Virus record (IMG/VR): IMGVR_UViG_3300007960_000135
Coordinates: 1-27,815 of that record
DNA: 27,815 nt
From: a virus
Strand: one strand, 5' to 3'
Part shown: piece after piece, positions 1 to 9,626 of the stretch
Layout: each line of letters starts with the position of its first letter
Numbering within the stretch: the stretch's first letter is position 1
Position numbers and translations under genes: made by a program
The notes under the pieces: model-generated
Database searches by the model: none
The model's input: the letters and a program-made list of their open reading frames with translations, nothing else
What the model was told of the DNA's origin: nothing

Positions 1-2887
1 CGAAGTTGGCCCACTGCTTCGGCGTCTTGAAGATGTCGGGCAGCGGATTCACCCCCTCCATCTTTGGATTGAGCCAAGCCTTCTCATCGAACATCGGACC
101 TTCGATGTAGTCCCGGTCGAAGTTGATGGTCTTCGTAGTGTCGTTATAAAACGCAGGGATGTAGCGGTTATTGCGCATCTTGCCGACCGGAGTGCCATCC
201 TCGTTTTGCTCAATGACAGTCAGGCGCTTGCCGTCGATCTCAGGAATGAAGATTGAGTCAGCCCAGTTGTCAGTGTTAGCCATGTAAAGACCGTCAGTGT
301 TCTTCTCCCAAGGCGCTCTCGCAATGACACGAGCAAACTCTTCGTCAATCCCATGCCGCGCCAGCCAAGTGCGTGATTGATCGTCCAGCTTTCCTTGGCT
401 CAGTTTGATCGAATAGTCGATAATCGTATGCGCATCAACGATACCGGCCAACTGCTTTGCCAGCGTAGTTAGGGGGGCAAGGCCGTTCACAATATAGAAG
501 GCATTACGGGCTGAGCTTAGCAGACCATTGGCCTGCATGTTGTTGCCTAAATCTTCAGTGATCCGCATGTGAGCGCTGTTCAGGAATATGTCGAGCGCAG
601 ACCCAGCATAACGCACTTCGTTGGTGGCAAGGTTAACTTGCTCCTTGTCGAGCATGGCTCGAACACCCTTGAACACGCTGTCCAGCTCGTGCTGCATTAC
701 AATCCGGCCAAAGTCAGGGATCGAAGCAAGACCAGCACCACCCATGTAGGCAAAGCCTGCTGCTTCTCTTAGGAAGAACGCAACCTTCTGGCTCAAGGCA
801 TCTGGATTGCGGATTACTGCACCAGCAATCTGCTCATAAAGACCAACGAAGTCTCGGCGCATTGCGTTGATCTCAGCCCGGCTGGACCCAGCCTCAATCA
901 TGTCCAACTCCATGTCGAACAGAGCGCCACGGAAGTCCTTACCAAACTCCTTCTGGAAGTGGTAACGAGGCTCAATTCGAGCGGCATACGTCTTCATTGC
1001 AGCCAAGGGATCAGTGACAATGAAGTCAGTCACCAATCCGTTGGGGATGTCCAGCTTGCGATGACGGAAGTGCTTGGACCGGCCATAGCCCACGCCAATG
1101 TTATCGATGTTGGTCGGATCGCTTTCACCAAGAATGCTATCAATGGTTTGCTCGGCTCGCTTTCTCAAATCCTTTGGATCGGTGGACAGCTTGACCCGAG
1201 TAAACTTGCCGCCCTGAACGTCATTTACAAACGGGTTCTTGCCATACCAATCAACAAGAATGTCAGAAAGCTGACGGCGATTAGCGCGAATTGCTGCGTG
1301 ATCCCAGAAGCGAGGATAGAAAGACTCGGGGTTGGCAATGTCACTTGCAGCGGCCAAAGCTTCGCTATCAACCTTTACCTGCGCCTCAAGGTCATTGATT
1401 CGAGCGGAAATCAAGGAGGACGCAGCAGGCTTTTTCGTTGCTGCCAGCTTTGCTTTCAGGTCTTCGATCTCAGCGTTCATTGCTTCGACCCGCGCAGTCA
1501 GGCCCCTCTGACTGCGAATAAGACCGACATTCTCAAGAAGGCGACCCTTGGCCTCAAAGTATTCGTTGATGCGCTTTACCGCCGAAAGCTCTGAGTCAGT
1601 TAGGTTTCCATCTTTCTTCAGGCGCTTGGTGTTTACCTGATTGAGCCAGCTTTCAAACGTGTTGTTCTGACGAGTGATTGTTCTCGCAGTATTCGACAGG
1701 TTCATGTCAAGAATGGATGCTTGAGAAGCATTGGTCTCATTGGCCCAGAGCTTGATCAGGTCATCGTTGATTCGAGCCAACTCGCCAAGAGATACAGCCG
1801 TGCGCTGATACACAGAAGGCGGCGCAGCGCGCCCAACAGCGTTCAGAGCCAAGGCAACACCAGCGTCATTCGCCAGTCGCACGAAGCGCTCCTTAACCTG
1901 CGTAGGATACTTTGATTGCAGCGCCCGCTTCATTGGGGTGCTGATCATCTTGTAAAGAAAGCTATCAGTGAACTTGTTTGCCATGATGGCATACGGATCA
2001 TCACCAAACTTGCGCAGCGTCTCAAGGTAACGATAGCCCAGCTCTTTGCGCAAAGGCTGAACCTCAGCCCTCACCTGATCTGCTCGATCCCTTAAATCTC
2101 GATCAACTTCAAAACGAGTAGCCTGCTGATCCAAGTCATTGGCCTGCGCTTCAAGCTGAGCAATCTGATTATTAATCTCAGCCTCATCCATCTCTCGGAA
2201 GGGGCGATTGTCCGGAATAGACTCAATCTCTTCGCGCGTCAGCGGTGCAAGCTTTTCAGTATCCCGAATTGTATTGAAGAACTGCTGGATTGATTCGTTG
2301 GTTCTTTCAAATGCCTGAGCGCGACGGATGCCCCCAATGTTTGCCGCCATGCCGATAGCGCCGCCAAAGATACCAGCCACAGCCACGTTGAGCGCACCCT
2401 CTTGGTAGGTGGCAAGAGGATCAAAGGGCTGACGCAAAAAGACTTCAGCGCCTGCCTCCACACTGGCAACAGATGCGCCACCTCGAAGAAAGGCAGAGCC
2501 AATGGTTTTCGCAGGAAGTCCAATTGGAACGGCAACAAGGTTGATCGGGTTGAAAAACTCTGCGGCAAATTGATAGAGCGGCGCAGACTCAGCAAGCAAA
2601 GCCCTGCGCTGATAACTATTGTCGATGGTCTTCTTCATTGCGGCAGTCATAGCCGCGCTCTGAGAAAGCGACAGGTAAGCCGCGTGATCCTCATAGCCCT
2701 TGATGTCATTCTGCCAGCGATAGTTGGGATCAACCTTACCGCCGTGAAGAAGATAGGTCTCAAGGGTTTCATAGGCTGGGCCAAACGTATAGCCAATCGT
2801 GGCCTCGATGGTTTCGCCAAAACCCGGACGCCGACCTACAGCCTCACCAGCAGAAACATCAGGGCGATACTCATTAAGATCGTTCAT
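1..2887 (-). CDS. Internal virion protein, gp16-like (partial, C-terminus off the window)
   Basis: An open frame of 962 codons starts at the ATG at 2887 and runs off position 1, so the protein is larger than what is seen. It is the last of three large proteins following tail tubular protein B, the place of the T7 gp14-gp15-gp16 ejection proteins, which leave the capsid and form the channel for DNA entry. The N-terminus begins MNDLNEYRPDVSAGEAVGRR; around residues 165-190 there is an Ala/Gly-rich hydrophobic stretch (VAVAGIFGGAIGMAA), and a helical, charged region follows at about 240-560. No lysozyme or transglycosylase motif is recognisable in the visible part. The start overlaps the stop of the upstream gene (ATGA), implying translational coupling. 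The role is inferred from position and size; sequence similarity to T7 gp16 was not tested. Confidence 0.8.
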   Translation of the reverse strand, partial: MNDLNEYRPDVSAGEAVGRRPGFGETIEATIGYTFGPAYETLETYLLHGGKVDPNYRWQNDIKGYEDHAAYLSLSQSAAMTAAMKKTIDNSYQRRALLAESAPLYQFAAEFFNPINLVAVPIGLPAKTIGSAFLRGGASVASVEAGAEVFLRQPFDPLATYQEGALNVAVAGIFGGAIGMAANIGGIRRAQAFERTNESIQQFFNTIRDTEKLAPLTREEIESIPDNRPFREMDEAEINNQIAQLEAQANDLDQQATRFEVDRDLRDRADQVRAEVQPLRKELGYRYLETLRKFGDDPYAIMANKFTDSFLYKMISTPMKRALQSKYPTQVKERFVRLANDAGVALALNAVGRAAPPSVYQRTAVSLGELARINDDLIKLWANETNASQASILDMNLSNTARTITRQNNTFESWLNQVNTKRLKKDGNLTDSELSAVKRINEYFEAKGRLLENVGLIRSQRGLTARVEAMNAEIEDLKAKLAATKKPAASSLISARINDLEAQVKVDSEALAAASDIANPESFYPRFWDHAAIRANRRQLSDILVDWYGKNPFVNDVQGGKFTRVKLSTDPKDLRKRAEQTIDSILGESDPTNIDNIGVGYGRSKHFRHRKLDIPNGLVTDFIVTDPLAAMKTYAARIEPRYHFQKEFGKDFRGALFDMELDMIEAGSSRAEINAMRRDFVGLYEQIAGAVIRNPDALSQKVAFFLREAAGFAYMGGAGLASIPDFGRIVMQHELDSVFKGVRAMLDKEQVNLATNEVRYAGSALDIFLNSAHMRITEDLGNNMQANGLLSSARNAFYIVNGLAPLTTLAKQLAGIVDAHTIIDYSIKLSQGKLDDQSRTWLARHGIDEEFARVIARAPWEKNTDGLYMANTDNWADSIFIPEIDGKRLTVIEQNEDGTPVGKMRNNRYIPAFYNDTTKTINFDRDYIEGPMFDEKAWLNPKMEGVNPLPDIFKTPKQWANF

Positions 2888-5800
2888 TGCCCAGCACCTG
2901 TTGAAAGCCCAATCATTTCAAACAGGCGAAGCCTGCCTTCAGCTTTATCAATGCTGTTGGAGTGAGACTCCTCAGCCTTGGACCTGACCACAGAAACAAA
3001 CGAAGGATCATTGGTTGAGATAACGAAGGGAATCATCATGTCATTTACCTTCCGAAGCACCGGCTCACGCCCAAGCGGATTATCCGGGTTAAAGCGCGTA
3101 ACGCGATACTGAGTGTTTTCTCGGTTGGCAGGGCCAATTGGCTGAAGGAACAAAGTGTTCATGCCCTTCAGTTCAGCCCCACGCCCAGAAGTAATCATCT
3201 CCTCTCTGAACTTATCCGCCTCCACTTTGTTCATGGCAAAGACAGAGAGGCCAAGCGACTGACCTGACTCGGTTACACCCTGATCATTCACAAGCCCTTG
3301 AGCATAGGAAATGAAGTCCTTCTCATTGCCGGGGACAATTCGAGAAAGAGATGCTGGAGAGCGACGGCCCATTGCTGCGGAATAAACATAACCGTCACCA
3401 TCCGGATAGGTCACGTCAATCTGACGCTCAAGACGATCTTGGATATCTTTCTGGCTGTAGTTCAGAGATGAAGACAAAGCTGCATAGCGAATTGCAGCAG
3501 CGCGAAAACCTTCATAAGCCGATGGAGGTGCATCTGACAGACCGTCAATACCTTGCAGAAAGGAGTCCACGCCATCATCGTAGAAAGTATCAATAGTCTC
3601 ACGGTATCCCTTCTCTGCGTTATATCGACGAAGGGGAGCAAGGGCTTCCGCAATGGTTTCTGGATCGTCTCCATATACGCGCCCATACTCAGAGAGAGCA
3701 TCGAGCGTGGCAACCTTTTCTGCGCCAAGGCTCTCAACGGCTGGCGACAACATCTCGTTGCCACTCATGGTTACTCGTGTTCTCAAATTGCGCCAGTGGC
3801 TCAGAAGAATTGGACTTGAGTTAACCATCAAGCTCCCGGAAGCAAACGAAGAAAAAGCCTGATGAAGCTCATCGGGCATCACGTTGATACGCTTAATCTC
3901 GCTTAGAATCTGGACAGAATCCTCCCCACCGCCAAGAAGGACTTGGCTCAAGGGTCGCCCTTGAAGAATGGAATCAAACCGAGTGCTAAGGTATTCCGAT
4001 GCAAGCTCTCGATCACTGGCATTAGCCGGGTTTCCAAGACCAGCGCCAAGATTGAAAATGCGTTCAGACTTTACCCGCTGAGTCTCGGCCTCGCTAATTT
4101 GCTCAAGGCGAGCAGATGTGCGCGCATTCATATAGGTTCGAAGCTCAGAGAGTCTGCCTGAGCTGTCAGTGTAACCTCGGACCTTACCAAGGATTTGCTG
4201 CTGAACGGGCGTCAGGTCTCCAATATCGCCAGTCTGGATGTAAGCCATCGCGGCATCCATCTGCGCTTCAGTCGGGTTGGTTTGATAAAACGTAGACGCA
4301 GCACTTAGGGACGCGCGGTGATACGCTTCCTTCTTGTAAGAACTGGCGACAGCCTCATCGAGACCATTGACCCCATCCACATTTGCAATCGAGTTGGCAA
4401 TAGCCTGATCGAGATCGCTGAAGGGGGTGATCGCAATGTTGTTGATTTGCGGAGCGATGTTTTCCTCGGCAAACGCAGCGGCATTGACCTTCAGCTCAAG
4501 TTCTGCCGCGCGCGCAGGCCCCTCCTTGTAAGAGCGAACCTCCGAAGAAAATTGATCGAGGATGTCAGGGGTAGTTGAATTAGCCAGCTTCAGAACAGCA
4601 GCAACAGATTCCTGAGAAGACTGCGGAGCAAGACTGGGGTTCCCGTTGAAGACAGCAGCCTCAACCTGATTTGCCTGTTCCGGTGTCAGCCCGCGCAACG
4701 CACGGACAACAAGACCTTCGACAGTTGCGCCAAGAATATCATCGCGGGCCTCAAGGATTGCCTTCGACTCATCCTCATTGCCAGCCAGCAAAGCTTGTTG
4801 CGATTGAAGGGTAAGGCCCTGATACTCACTCGCTGCGTTAAGACTAATTCCCACAGTGGGAACATCTTGATTGGCAGCGACAGTGCGAGACGCAGATGCG
4901 TTCAGCGGCGAAGACTGGTTGATGTCAAAGACGCGCGCAGCCTGAGCCGCTTTGGCTTCCGCTGCCGCTTCTTCTTCATAGACAGAAACAAGCTGAACCC
5001 GATCCGCCAAAACGCCATCAGAGAACTTCTCGATCTTGGAAAAGCTGGAGGGGGTTTCAGCAATAAGAGACAGCGTCTCACGCAGAAATCCATACTGTTC
5101 TGGAATGGCGCTCAAGTCCTGTGTGCCAATGGCATACTGGATTTTCTTAAGCTCGCCTGAGTCGGTGACATTCTGAGATATGTAGCGGATTGCACCACGC
5201 GCCACAGCAAAGCGCTGATCCATGCTCATTGCCGCAACTTCAGGAGACGACAGAAGACCAGCCTCAGCGCCATCAGCAATCGCAGCATTGGCTGACTCAG
5301 CAACAAACTCAGCCTCACTCAGCTCTTCGCCGCCAAAAGAACTAGGCCCATTGATTGCAACGAATGCTTCAATGGCATCATTGGCCTGAGACGCAGCCTG
5401 AATGCTGGCCCGTCGCGCAGCAGCGCGCTCACGTCGAATTTGGGAAATGGCAAGACTGGCCCGCGTAGCGTTTAGATAGCTGGTGCCAACGTCCTTGATA
5501 TAGCCAGAGAACTCACCCGTGGCATTGTTAGCCATCGAAGCAATGTAATCAGACATCGCAGTCTCATAGAGACCAACCGCATTGGGGCTTTGCTCAAACT
5601 GAACAGCCAATTCATTGGCCTTCAGCTTGATCTCTTCTTCGATTGATTGCTGAAACCGAGAGCGGATTACGCGCTGGTAAGCGTCGGAAGCAATACCGCC
5701 AAAACCGGGAGGTGGAGAAAAGGCTTCAGGCTGACCCGTCTTGGGATCAATCGAAATAATCGCAGCACGATCCTGAGATGCAGCAGCCTCAAGGCCAGCC

Positions 5801-5955
5801 TCCTCTGCCTGCTTGGCCCCGGCTTTGAAGAGCATCCCGGCAATGTCATTGGCCGCAGACGAGATAGCCTGACCAACAATCTGTCCACCTTGCGATACGC
5901 GGGCAACACCGATAGGGCCAATCTTGAACTGCTGGGTTTCGCGAATAACCGCCAT
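2884..5955 (-). CDS. Internal virion protein, gp15-like
   Basis: A 1023-residue protein, long, Ala/Ser/Glu-rich and mostly helical in appearance, with no signal peptide or enzymatic motif that I recognise. It sits between the small gp14-like protein and the giant gp16-like protein, the position of T7 gp15, a component of the ejected periplasmic tunnel. It is longer than T7 gp15 (about 750 residues). The N-terminus (MAVIRETQQFKIGPIGVARV) is typical of ejection proteins in marine podoviruses as I remember them. The start lies 3 nt after the stop of the upstream gene and its stop overlaps the next start. Function rests on gene order and size. Confidence 0.75.
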   Translation of the reverse strand: MAVIRETQQFKIGPIGVARVSQGGQIVGQAISSAANDIAGMLFKAGAKQAEEAGLEAAASQDRAAIISIDPKTGQPEAFSPPPGFGGIASDAYQRVIRSRFQQSIEEEIKLKANELAVQFEQSPNAVGLYETAMSDYIASMANNATGEFSGYIKDVGTSYLNATRASLAISQIRRERAAARRASIQAASQANDAIEAFVAINGPSSFGGEELSEAEFVAESANAAIADGAEAGLLSSPEVAAMSMDQRFAVARGAIRYISQNVTDSGELKKIQYAIGTQDLSAIPEQYGFLRETLSLIAETPSSFSKIEKFSDGVLADRVQLVSVYEEEAAAEAKAAQAARVFDINQSSPLNASASRTVAANQDVPTVGISLNAASEYQGLTLQSQQALLAGNEDESKAILEARDDILGATVEGLVVRALRGLTPEQANQVEAAVFNGNPSLAPQSSQESVAAVLKLANSTTPDILDQFSSEVRSYKEGPARAAELELKVNAAAFAEENIAPQINNIAITPFSDLDQAIANSIANVDGVNGLDEAVASSYKKEAYHRASLSAASTFYQTNPTEAQMDAAMAYIQTGDIGDLTPVQQQILGKVRGYTDSSGRLSELRTYMNARTSARLEQISEAETQRVKSERIFNLGAGLGNPANASDRELASEYLSTRFDSILQGRPLSQVLLGGGEDSVQILSEIKRINVMPDELHQAFSSFASGSLMVNSSPILLSHWRNLRTRVTMSGNEMLSPAVESLGAEKVATLDALSEYGRVYGDDPETIAEALAPLRRYNAEKGYRETIDTFYDDGVDSFLQGIDGLSDAPPSAYEGFRAAAIRYAALSSSLNYSQKDIQDRLERQIDVTYPDGDGYVYSAAMGRRSPASLSRIVPGNEKDFISYAQGLVNDQGVTESGQSLGLSVFAMNKVEADKFREEMITSGRGAELKGMNTLFLQPIGPANRENTQYRVTRFNPDNPLGREPVLRKVNDMMIPFVISTNDPSFVSVVRSKAEESHSNSIDKAEGRLRLFEMIGLSTGAGQ

Positions 5956-5958
5956 TGA

Positions 5959-6498
5959 TTACCCTCCCGTGGGTCGCGCTCTTGGGCGCAAGCTTGTTGT
6001 AGGAGCAAAACTACTAAGTGAAGAGGTGGAGCCACCAGACCCACCAGACCCAATCCTGATTTGATTGTAGTCATAGAGGCCACCGGCAATTGTAGTAAAT
6101 GCCCCAATTGCGCCAGAGACTGCACGAGCCTTGCCCTCTCTGCGGGTCGCTGCTGCTTCAGCCCGCAGCCTTGCCGACTCCTGCTCTGACATAAACTCCG
6201 ACCGGGCAACGTCAGTAAAGGCAATCTCTCGTTGCTTGTCTAAGAACGCCTTTACCGAGCGATCCATCCCCCCGATATCGCGCCCAGCGGCAGCAAAGCT
6301 GGCAATGTTTGCCGATAGATTGGCGCGATACTCCTCCATCCGCTGATTGCTTCTAGCGCGGGCCTCAGCCTCACCAAGAATGCGCTGCGTCTCAATGTTG
6401 TAAGCAGCAAGTTCAGCAGACTTCTTTGCTCCGATCCCGCCAAGAAGAGACCCGCCAGCGCTAATCAGACTGGATGCAAGAAACAGTTGGGGGATCAT
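5959..6498 (-). CDS. Internal virion protein, gp14-like
   Basis: A 179-residue protein with a Gly/Ala-rich hydrophobic N-terminus (SSLISAGGSLLGGIGAKK, about residues 10-27), a long central helical region rich in Glu, Arg and Ala (about 30-125), a second hydrophobic patch (AVSGAIGAFTTIAGGLYD, about 126-143) and a Gly/Ser/Pro-rich tail. This matches T7 gp14-type proteins, which insert in the host outer membrane during DNA ejection. The start overlaps the stop of tail tubular protein B by 4 nt, and the next ejection protein follows after 3 nt. The call rests on the hydrophobic-helical-hydrophobic layout plus position. Confidence 0.8.
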   Translation of the reverse strand: MIPQLFLASSLISAGGSLLGGIGAKKSAELAAYNIETQRILGEAEARARSNQRMEEYRANLSANIASFAAAGRDIGGMDRSVKAFLDKQREIAFTDVARSEFMSEQESARLRAEAAATRREGKARAVSGAIGAFTTIAGGLYDYNQIRIGSGGSGGSTSSLSSFAPTTSLRPRARPTGG

Positions 6499-8732
6499 AG
6501 GATCAGCTCCGCAATCAAGCCGTTCACCTGAAGTGACAGCGGTTCATTTTGAGTGATAGTAATCTGGGGATCGCGGTTGTAGCCCAGAATTCTGAACTCC
6601 TTCTTCCCATTAAACGCGGACTCAGTCACCAAAGCACTGGTGTTGACTCGCAAAGAACGGGTGTCGCGGATATCGAGGATTGCAGAAGAGATGCCGCGCG
6701 GATGCCCGGTCACAGGGCCATTGCTTACCGAAGCATCAATCGGATTAGTCACCACCTGCACATCAAAGCTGTAGCCAATATACGCCTCAGTGTAGGTCGG
6801 GTTATAGGCGCTCAGATCAATAGCGCCAGCCGTGACAGTGTGCGTCCCAAGGTAGTCCTGTCGGTCGCCCTCAATGGCAATGACATGCACCACCGTGCCA
6901 TTGTCAAAGTCAGCAGAGACCGTCGCCACATTTGATGTCAGGGTGTAGAGCTTGGCATTATCAAGCTGGTAATCGGAATCAAACTCAACAAGCCGAAGGT
7001 CGGTATCGTCAAACCAGACTGTGGCGAACAGCCGATCATCGATTGGAACCACCGAATCAAAGCTGCCCTGAGTGGTAAACCGCATCCACCCGGCCCGACG
7101 CTCTGCTCGATTTGAACTAAAGACTGCACACTCCCCATTTGTCTTGGGGAAAACAGCATAGCTTTCAGACAGACCGACGAAGCCATTGACCACCGCAATG
7201 TCCTTTAGGTTCCCAAGCAGATGAGATGCAATCGTAGAGACAGCCGTCGAGGTGTAGGCATCTTCATCGTCAGTGTAGAGATACTCACGCGCCACGTTTC
7301 CACCAGTCTGGATAAAGATCGTTGCGCCATCAATCGACACTGGCTCAATAAACTCGCAGCCGTAAGGGGTCTGCTTTCTGATCTGAGCATTGGCTGGTGT
7401 AATCGACTGGTTTAGAAAGGTTGGCACATACAGCTCAGCAGATGCAGTAAAAACCTGAAGGTCACGGTTTGACACCAAATACCTGATCTCGTTTACATCA
7501 CCAGTCGCAGCAACAAGATTGATTGAGTCATCGTCAGCGGCATCGCCCACATCAAAGTTGAAGAACCGACCAATGCGGCTCATCCACAGGCTGTCCGGTT
7601 CGGCAATCGTGCCGCCAAAGCACAGACGGTTTTCGTGGAACTCTATCGCAGCAGGGTATCCTCGCACCGCTGAGAAGGATTGCTCAGTCCACTGATGCGT
7701 CGGAGCGTGGGTAACAATCTTTACAAAGCCGCCGCCGTCTTCACTGGTGTTTGCTGTAGCGCCAGCAGTAAAGGTGTAAGTGTTGTTATCGATGATTGAA
7801 GCAATGGTGCGAACACCATTGATATTGGCCTCGTTGATTCCGCCGACCGCAGTTGCATCTACCACGGTAATCGATTCACCGCCCTGAAAGCCGTGATTGA
7901 TCTGAGTAACCTCAATTATATTACTGTTATCATTTGTGCGCAAAGGATTGGCAACAGACAGCGCAATCTGCAACGTCCCGATGATATCGCCCGTGGCCTG
8001 AGTAGCTGACTGCACACTTGTAATTTCGATTTCAGTCTGATCGTAGCGAAGAAACACGCCAACATGGAGCGAGTCAGGATAGTTACCAGACCCATCAATC
8101 GATCCAGTAGTGTCAAAGTAATCTTCCGACACAGTCAGTGTTACACCAGTCCCCGTCGAGGCAGATGGGTCCAGCGTCACATTCGTTGCGTGGAACACCG
8201 AGTAAGGCTGATAGATTTGGTTGCCATCTGCCCGCTGGTCAAAAGCAAACGGGGTAATCTCAAAGCTGGTCAAGCTAGTTCGAGTAATCATTCTCGGCAT
8301 GAACAATGGATGCGCAACAAACAGAACATCACCATACTGAGCGTGGGTATATTCGTAGATATAGTTGTGATCGAAGGGCAGGGGATTTCCGTTAGTGTCC
8401 TGCGTTAGCGTAGAGACCAAGTCGATTGTGCCGTTGACCACCCGGAAGCAGCGCACCTTTTGATGCTCAATAGCAATAATGTATCGCTCATCATCCGAGA
8501 AAACAAACGGCACCAGATCGCATTGAAGCGTCTTCGTGGTGTCCCGAGTAATCCCAAAGTCGTAGATATTCCGAAGGCCGGGGCGCTTTTTCACCCCGCC
8601 CTCAGCGCGCACCAGCACGTTCTCAAGCCTCTGTGCGGAGGCCTGATAAATCGGGGAGTCTACCCGATGAATGACTGAATCGCTGATCTCGCCATACTGG
8701 AAGCTGTTGATCGGAACCCTGACTTTCTGCAT
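6495..8732 (-). CDS. Tail tubular protein B (gp12-like nozzle)
   Basis: A 745-residue protein of the tail tubular B family, which forms the tail nozzle below the gatekeeper ring. The N-terminus (QKVRVPINSFQYGEISDSVI, then RVEGGVKKRPGL-like text at about residues 42-53) is the family hallmark: an early motif describing a sample placed on the tail with a conserved RPG. Beta-rich text follows throughout, with the expected EFHENRLCFGG motif in the middle. Length fits T7 gp12 (794 residues). Its ATG overlaps the stop of tail tubular protein A by one base (TGATG), and its stop overlaps the gp14-like start. Confidence is high. Confidence 0.93.
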   Translation of the reverse strand: MQKVRVPINSFQYGEISDSVIHRVDSPIYQASAQRLENVLVRAEGGVKKRPGLRNIYDFGITRDTTKTLQCDLVPFVFSDDERYIIAIEHQKVRCFRVVNGTIDLVSTLTQDTNGNPLPFDHNYIYEYTHAQYGDVLFVAHPLFMPRMITRTSLTSFEITPFAFDQRADGNQIYQPYSVFHATNVTLDPSASTGTGVTLTVSEDYFDTTGSIDGSGNYPDSLHVGVFLRYDQTEIEITSVQSATQATGDIIGTLQIALSVANPLRTNDNSNIIEVTQINHGFQGGESITVVDATAVGGINEANINGVRTIASIIDNNTYTFTAGATANTSEDGGGFVKIVTHAPTHQWTEQSFSAVRGYPAAIEFHENRLCFGGTIAEPDSLWMSRIGRFFNFDVGDAADDDSINLVAATGDVNEIRYLVSNRDLQVFTASAELYVPTFLNQSITPANAQIRKQTPYGCEFIEPVSIDGATIFIQTGGNVAREYLYTDDEDAYTSTAVSTIASHLLGNLKDIAVVNGFVGLSESYAVFPKTNGECAVFSSNRAERRAGWMRFTTQGSFDSVVPIDDRLFATVWFDDTDLRLVEFDSDYQLDNAKLYTLTSNVATVSADFDNGTVVHVIAIEGDRQDYLGTHTVTAGAIDLSAYNPTYTEAYIGYSFDVQVVTNPIDASVSNGPVTGHPRGISSAILDIRDTRSLRVNTSALVTESAFNGKKEFRILGYNRDPQITITQNEPLSLQVNGLIAELIL

Positions 8733-9313
8733 CAGCTTCGCCTTTGAGCAATAAACCTCGACGTGTTCAGCTTCCGCGTGGTCTGCTGTTGGGAATGCAG
8801 CCTGCGGGCTTGGGCCATCTGGAACGCGGCCTTCTGCTCCATCAGTTGAGAAAGCTGATTGTCGCGGGCAATCGAAGTCGCCAGCACACCAGCCATCATA
8901 TACTCAACGGCAACGACAAAGTAAGGAGGCCAGTCCCCTTCATCCGCACGATAGATGTAGTCAGCTATCAAGACATCAGTTGCCGCAGCGTCGGTGTAAA
9001 CCTTGTCGCCGTAGAGGTCATACTTGATTGGGTGATCATTGACCGTCACAGCATTCAGCATCAGCATATCGCCGGGAAGCTGATAGGCCGCATCGAAGCG
9101 GCCAGTGGGCGCGGCGCTTATCCGATTGAGAACCATTTGGTTCGTAGCGAACCGCCAACGAGAGTTGGTAAGAGCAGCGCGCGCAATGTCCTCATACATT
9201 GCATCACACACAATCGATTCAGAAGTCCCATCAGTGAATGAAGAAATAGGCTCCCCGCCAATCAGCAGAGAAGCCCGCGAACAAATCTTGATCGGTGTGT
9301 TTGCAATGCTCAT
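8732..9313 (-). CDS. Tail tubular protein A (gp11-like gatekeeper)
   Basis: A 193-residue protein of the T7 gp11 family, which forms the ring between portal and nozzle. The N-terminus has the usual form: several residues, then ICSRASLLIGGEPISSF, followed by an aromatic and arginine-rich middle. The frame stays open up to 9340, but I chose the ATG at 9313 because the upstream codons lie inside a GC-rich UUCG hairpin (9321-9340), while the protein from MSIANTPIKICSRA matches the family start. No good Shine-Dalgarno sequence precedes this ATG. Position directly before tail tubular protein B agrees. Confidence 0.92.
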   Translation of the reverse strand: MSIANTPIKICSRASLLIGGEPISSFTDGTSESIVCDAMYEDIARAALTNSRWRFATNQMVLNRISAAPTGRFDAAYQLPGDMLMLNAVTVNDHPIKYDLYGDKVYTDAAATDVLIADYIYRADEGDWPPYFVVAVEYMMAGVLATSIARDNQLSQLMEQKAAFQMAQARRLHSQQQTTRKLNTSRFIAQRRS

Positions 9314-9320
9314 GGAAAGT

Positions 9321-9340
9321 GTGGGGGCCGAAGCCCCCAC
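9321..9340 (-). terminator. UUCG-capped hairpin between the 87-aa head gene and tail tubular A
   Basis: A perfect 8-bp stem, read on the minus strand as GTGGGGGC-TTCG-GCCCCCAC, lies between the stop of the 87-aa gene (9349) and the start of tail tubular protein A (9313). UUCG tetraloops on GC stems are typical of bacterial terminators, but only ACTTTCC follows, so termination is probably partial. It would lower tail relative to capsid transcription. Confidence 0.6.
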
Positions 9341-9348
9341 CCCCTGTC

Positions 9349-9612
9349 TTAGTCGCCGTCAGTTTCCGCGATGGCAGTGCCATCCGAAACATCAACGACG
9401 CCACCCGAGTTCGACAGAACGCTGACGAAGTTGGTCGTCGGCGTGTTCGTGTCAGCAACGATGATCACATCGCGCACCGACAGCATGTTCGAAGCCGAGT
9501 TGAAGTAACCGGCAGTGTTGACCGTCGCGATAGGATCGGTGGTCGTGTAGAACCACAGATCGCCATTCGACGCGCCACCAATGCGGGTCAGTCCTGCTGC
9601 ACTATAAGCCAT
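9349..9612 (-). CDS. Small head protein, possible decoration protein
   Basis: An 87-residue protein rich in Thr, Ser, Val, Ala and Asp, beta-like in appearance, ending in an acidic tail (AIAETDGD). It lies 14 nt after the major capsid gene. Proteins starting MAYSA.GLTRIGGASNGD are familiar to me as conserved small proteins just after the capsid gene in alphaproteobacterial podoviruses, but without a proven role. Capsid decoration or stabilisation is inferred from position, size and composition. A strong hairpin follows. Confidence 0.7.
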   Translation of the reverse strand: MAYSAAGLTRIGGASNGDLWFYTTTDPIATVNTAGYFNSASNMLSVRDVIIVADTNTPTTNFVSVLSNSGGVVDVSDGTAIAETDGD

Positions 9613-9626
9613 GTCAGCGACTCCTC

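Noticed and set aside
2402-2965. Long plus-strand open frames within the virion genes (also at 9705-10718)
   Set aside because: They lie opposite confidently called virion genes, lack ribosome binding sites, and their text reflects the codon pattern of the opposite strand.
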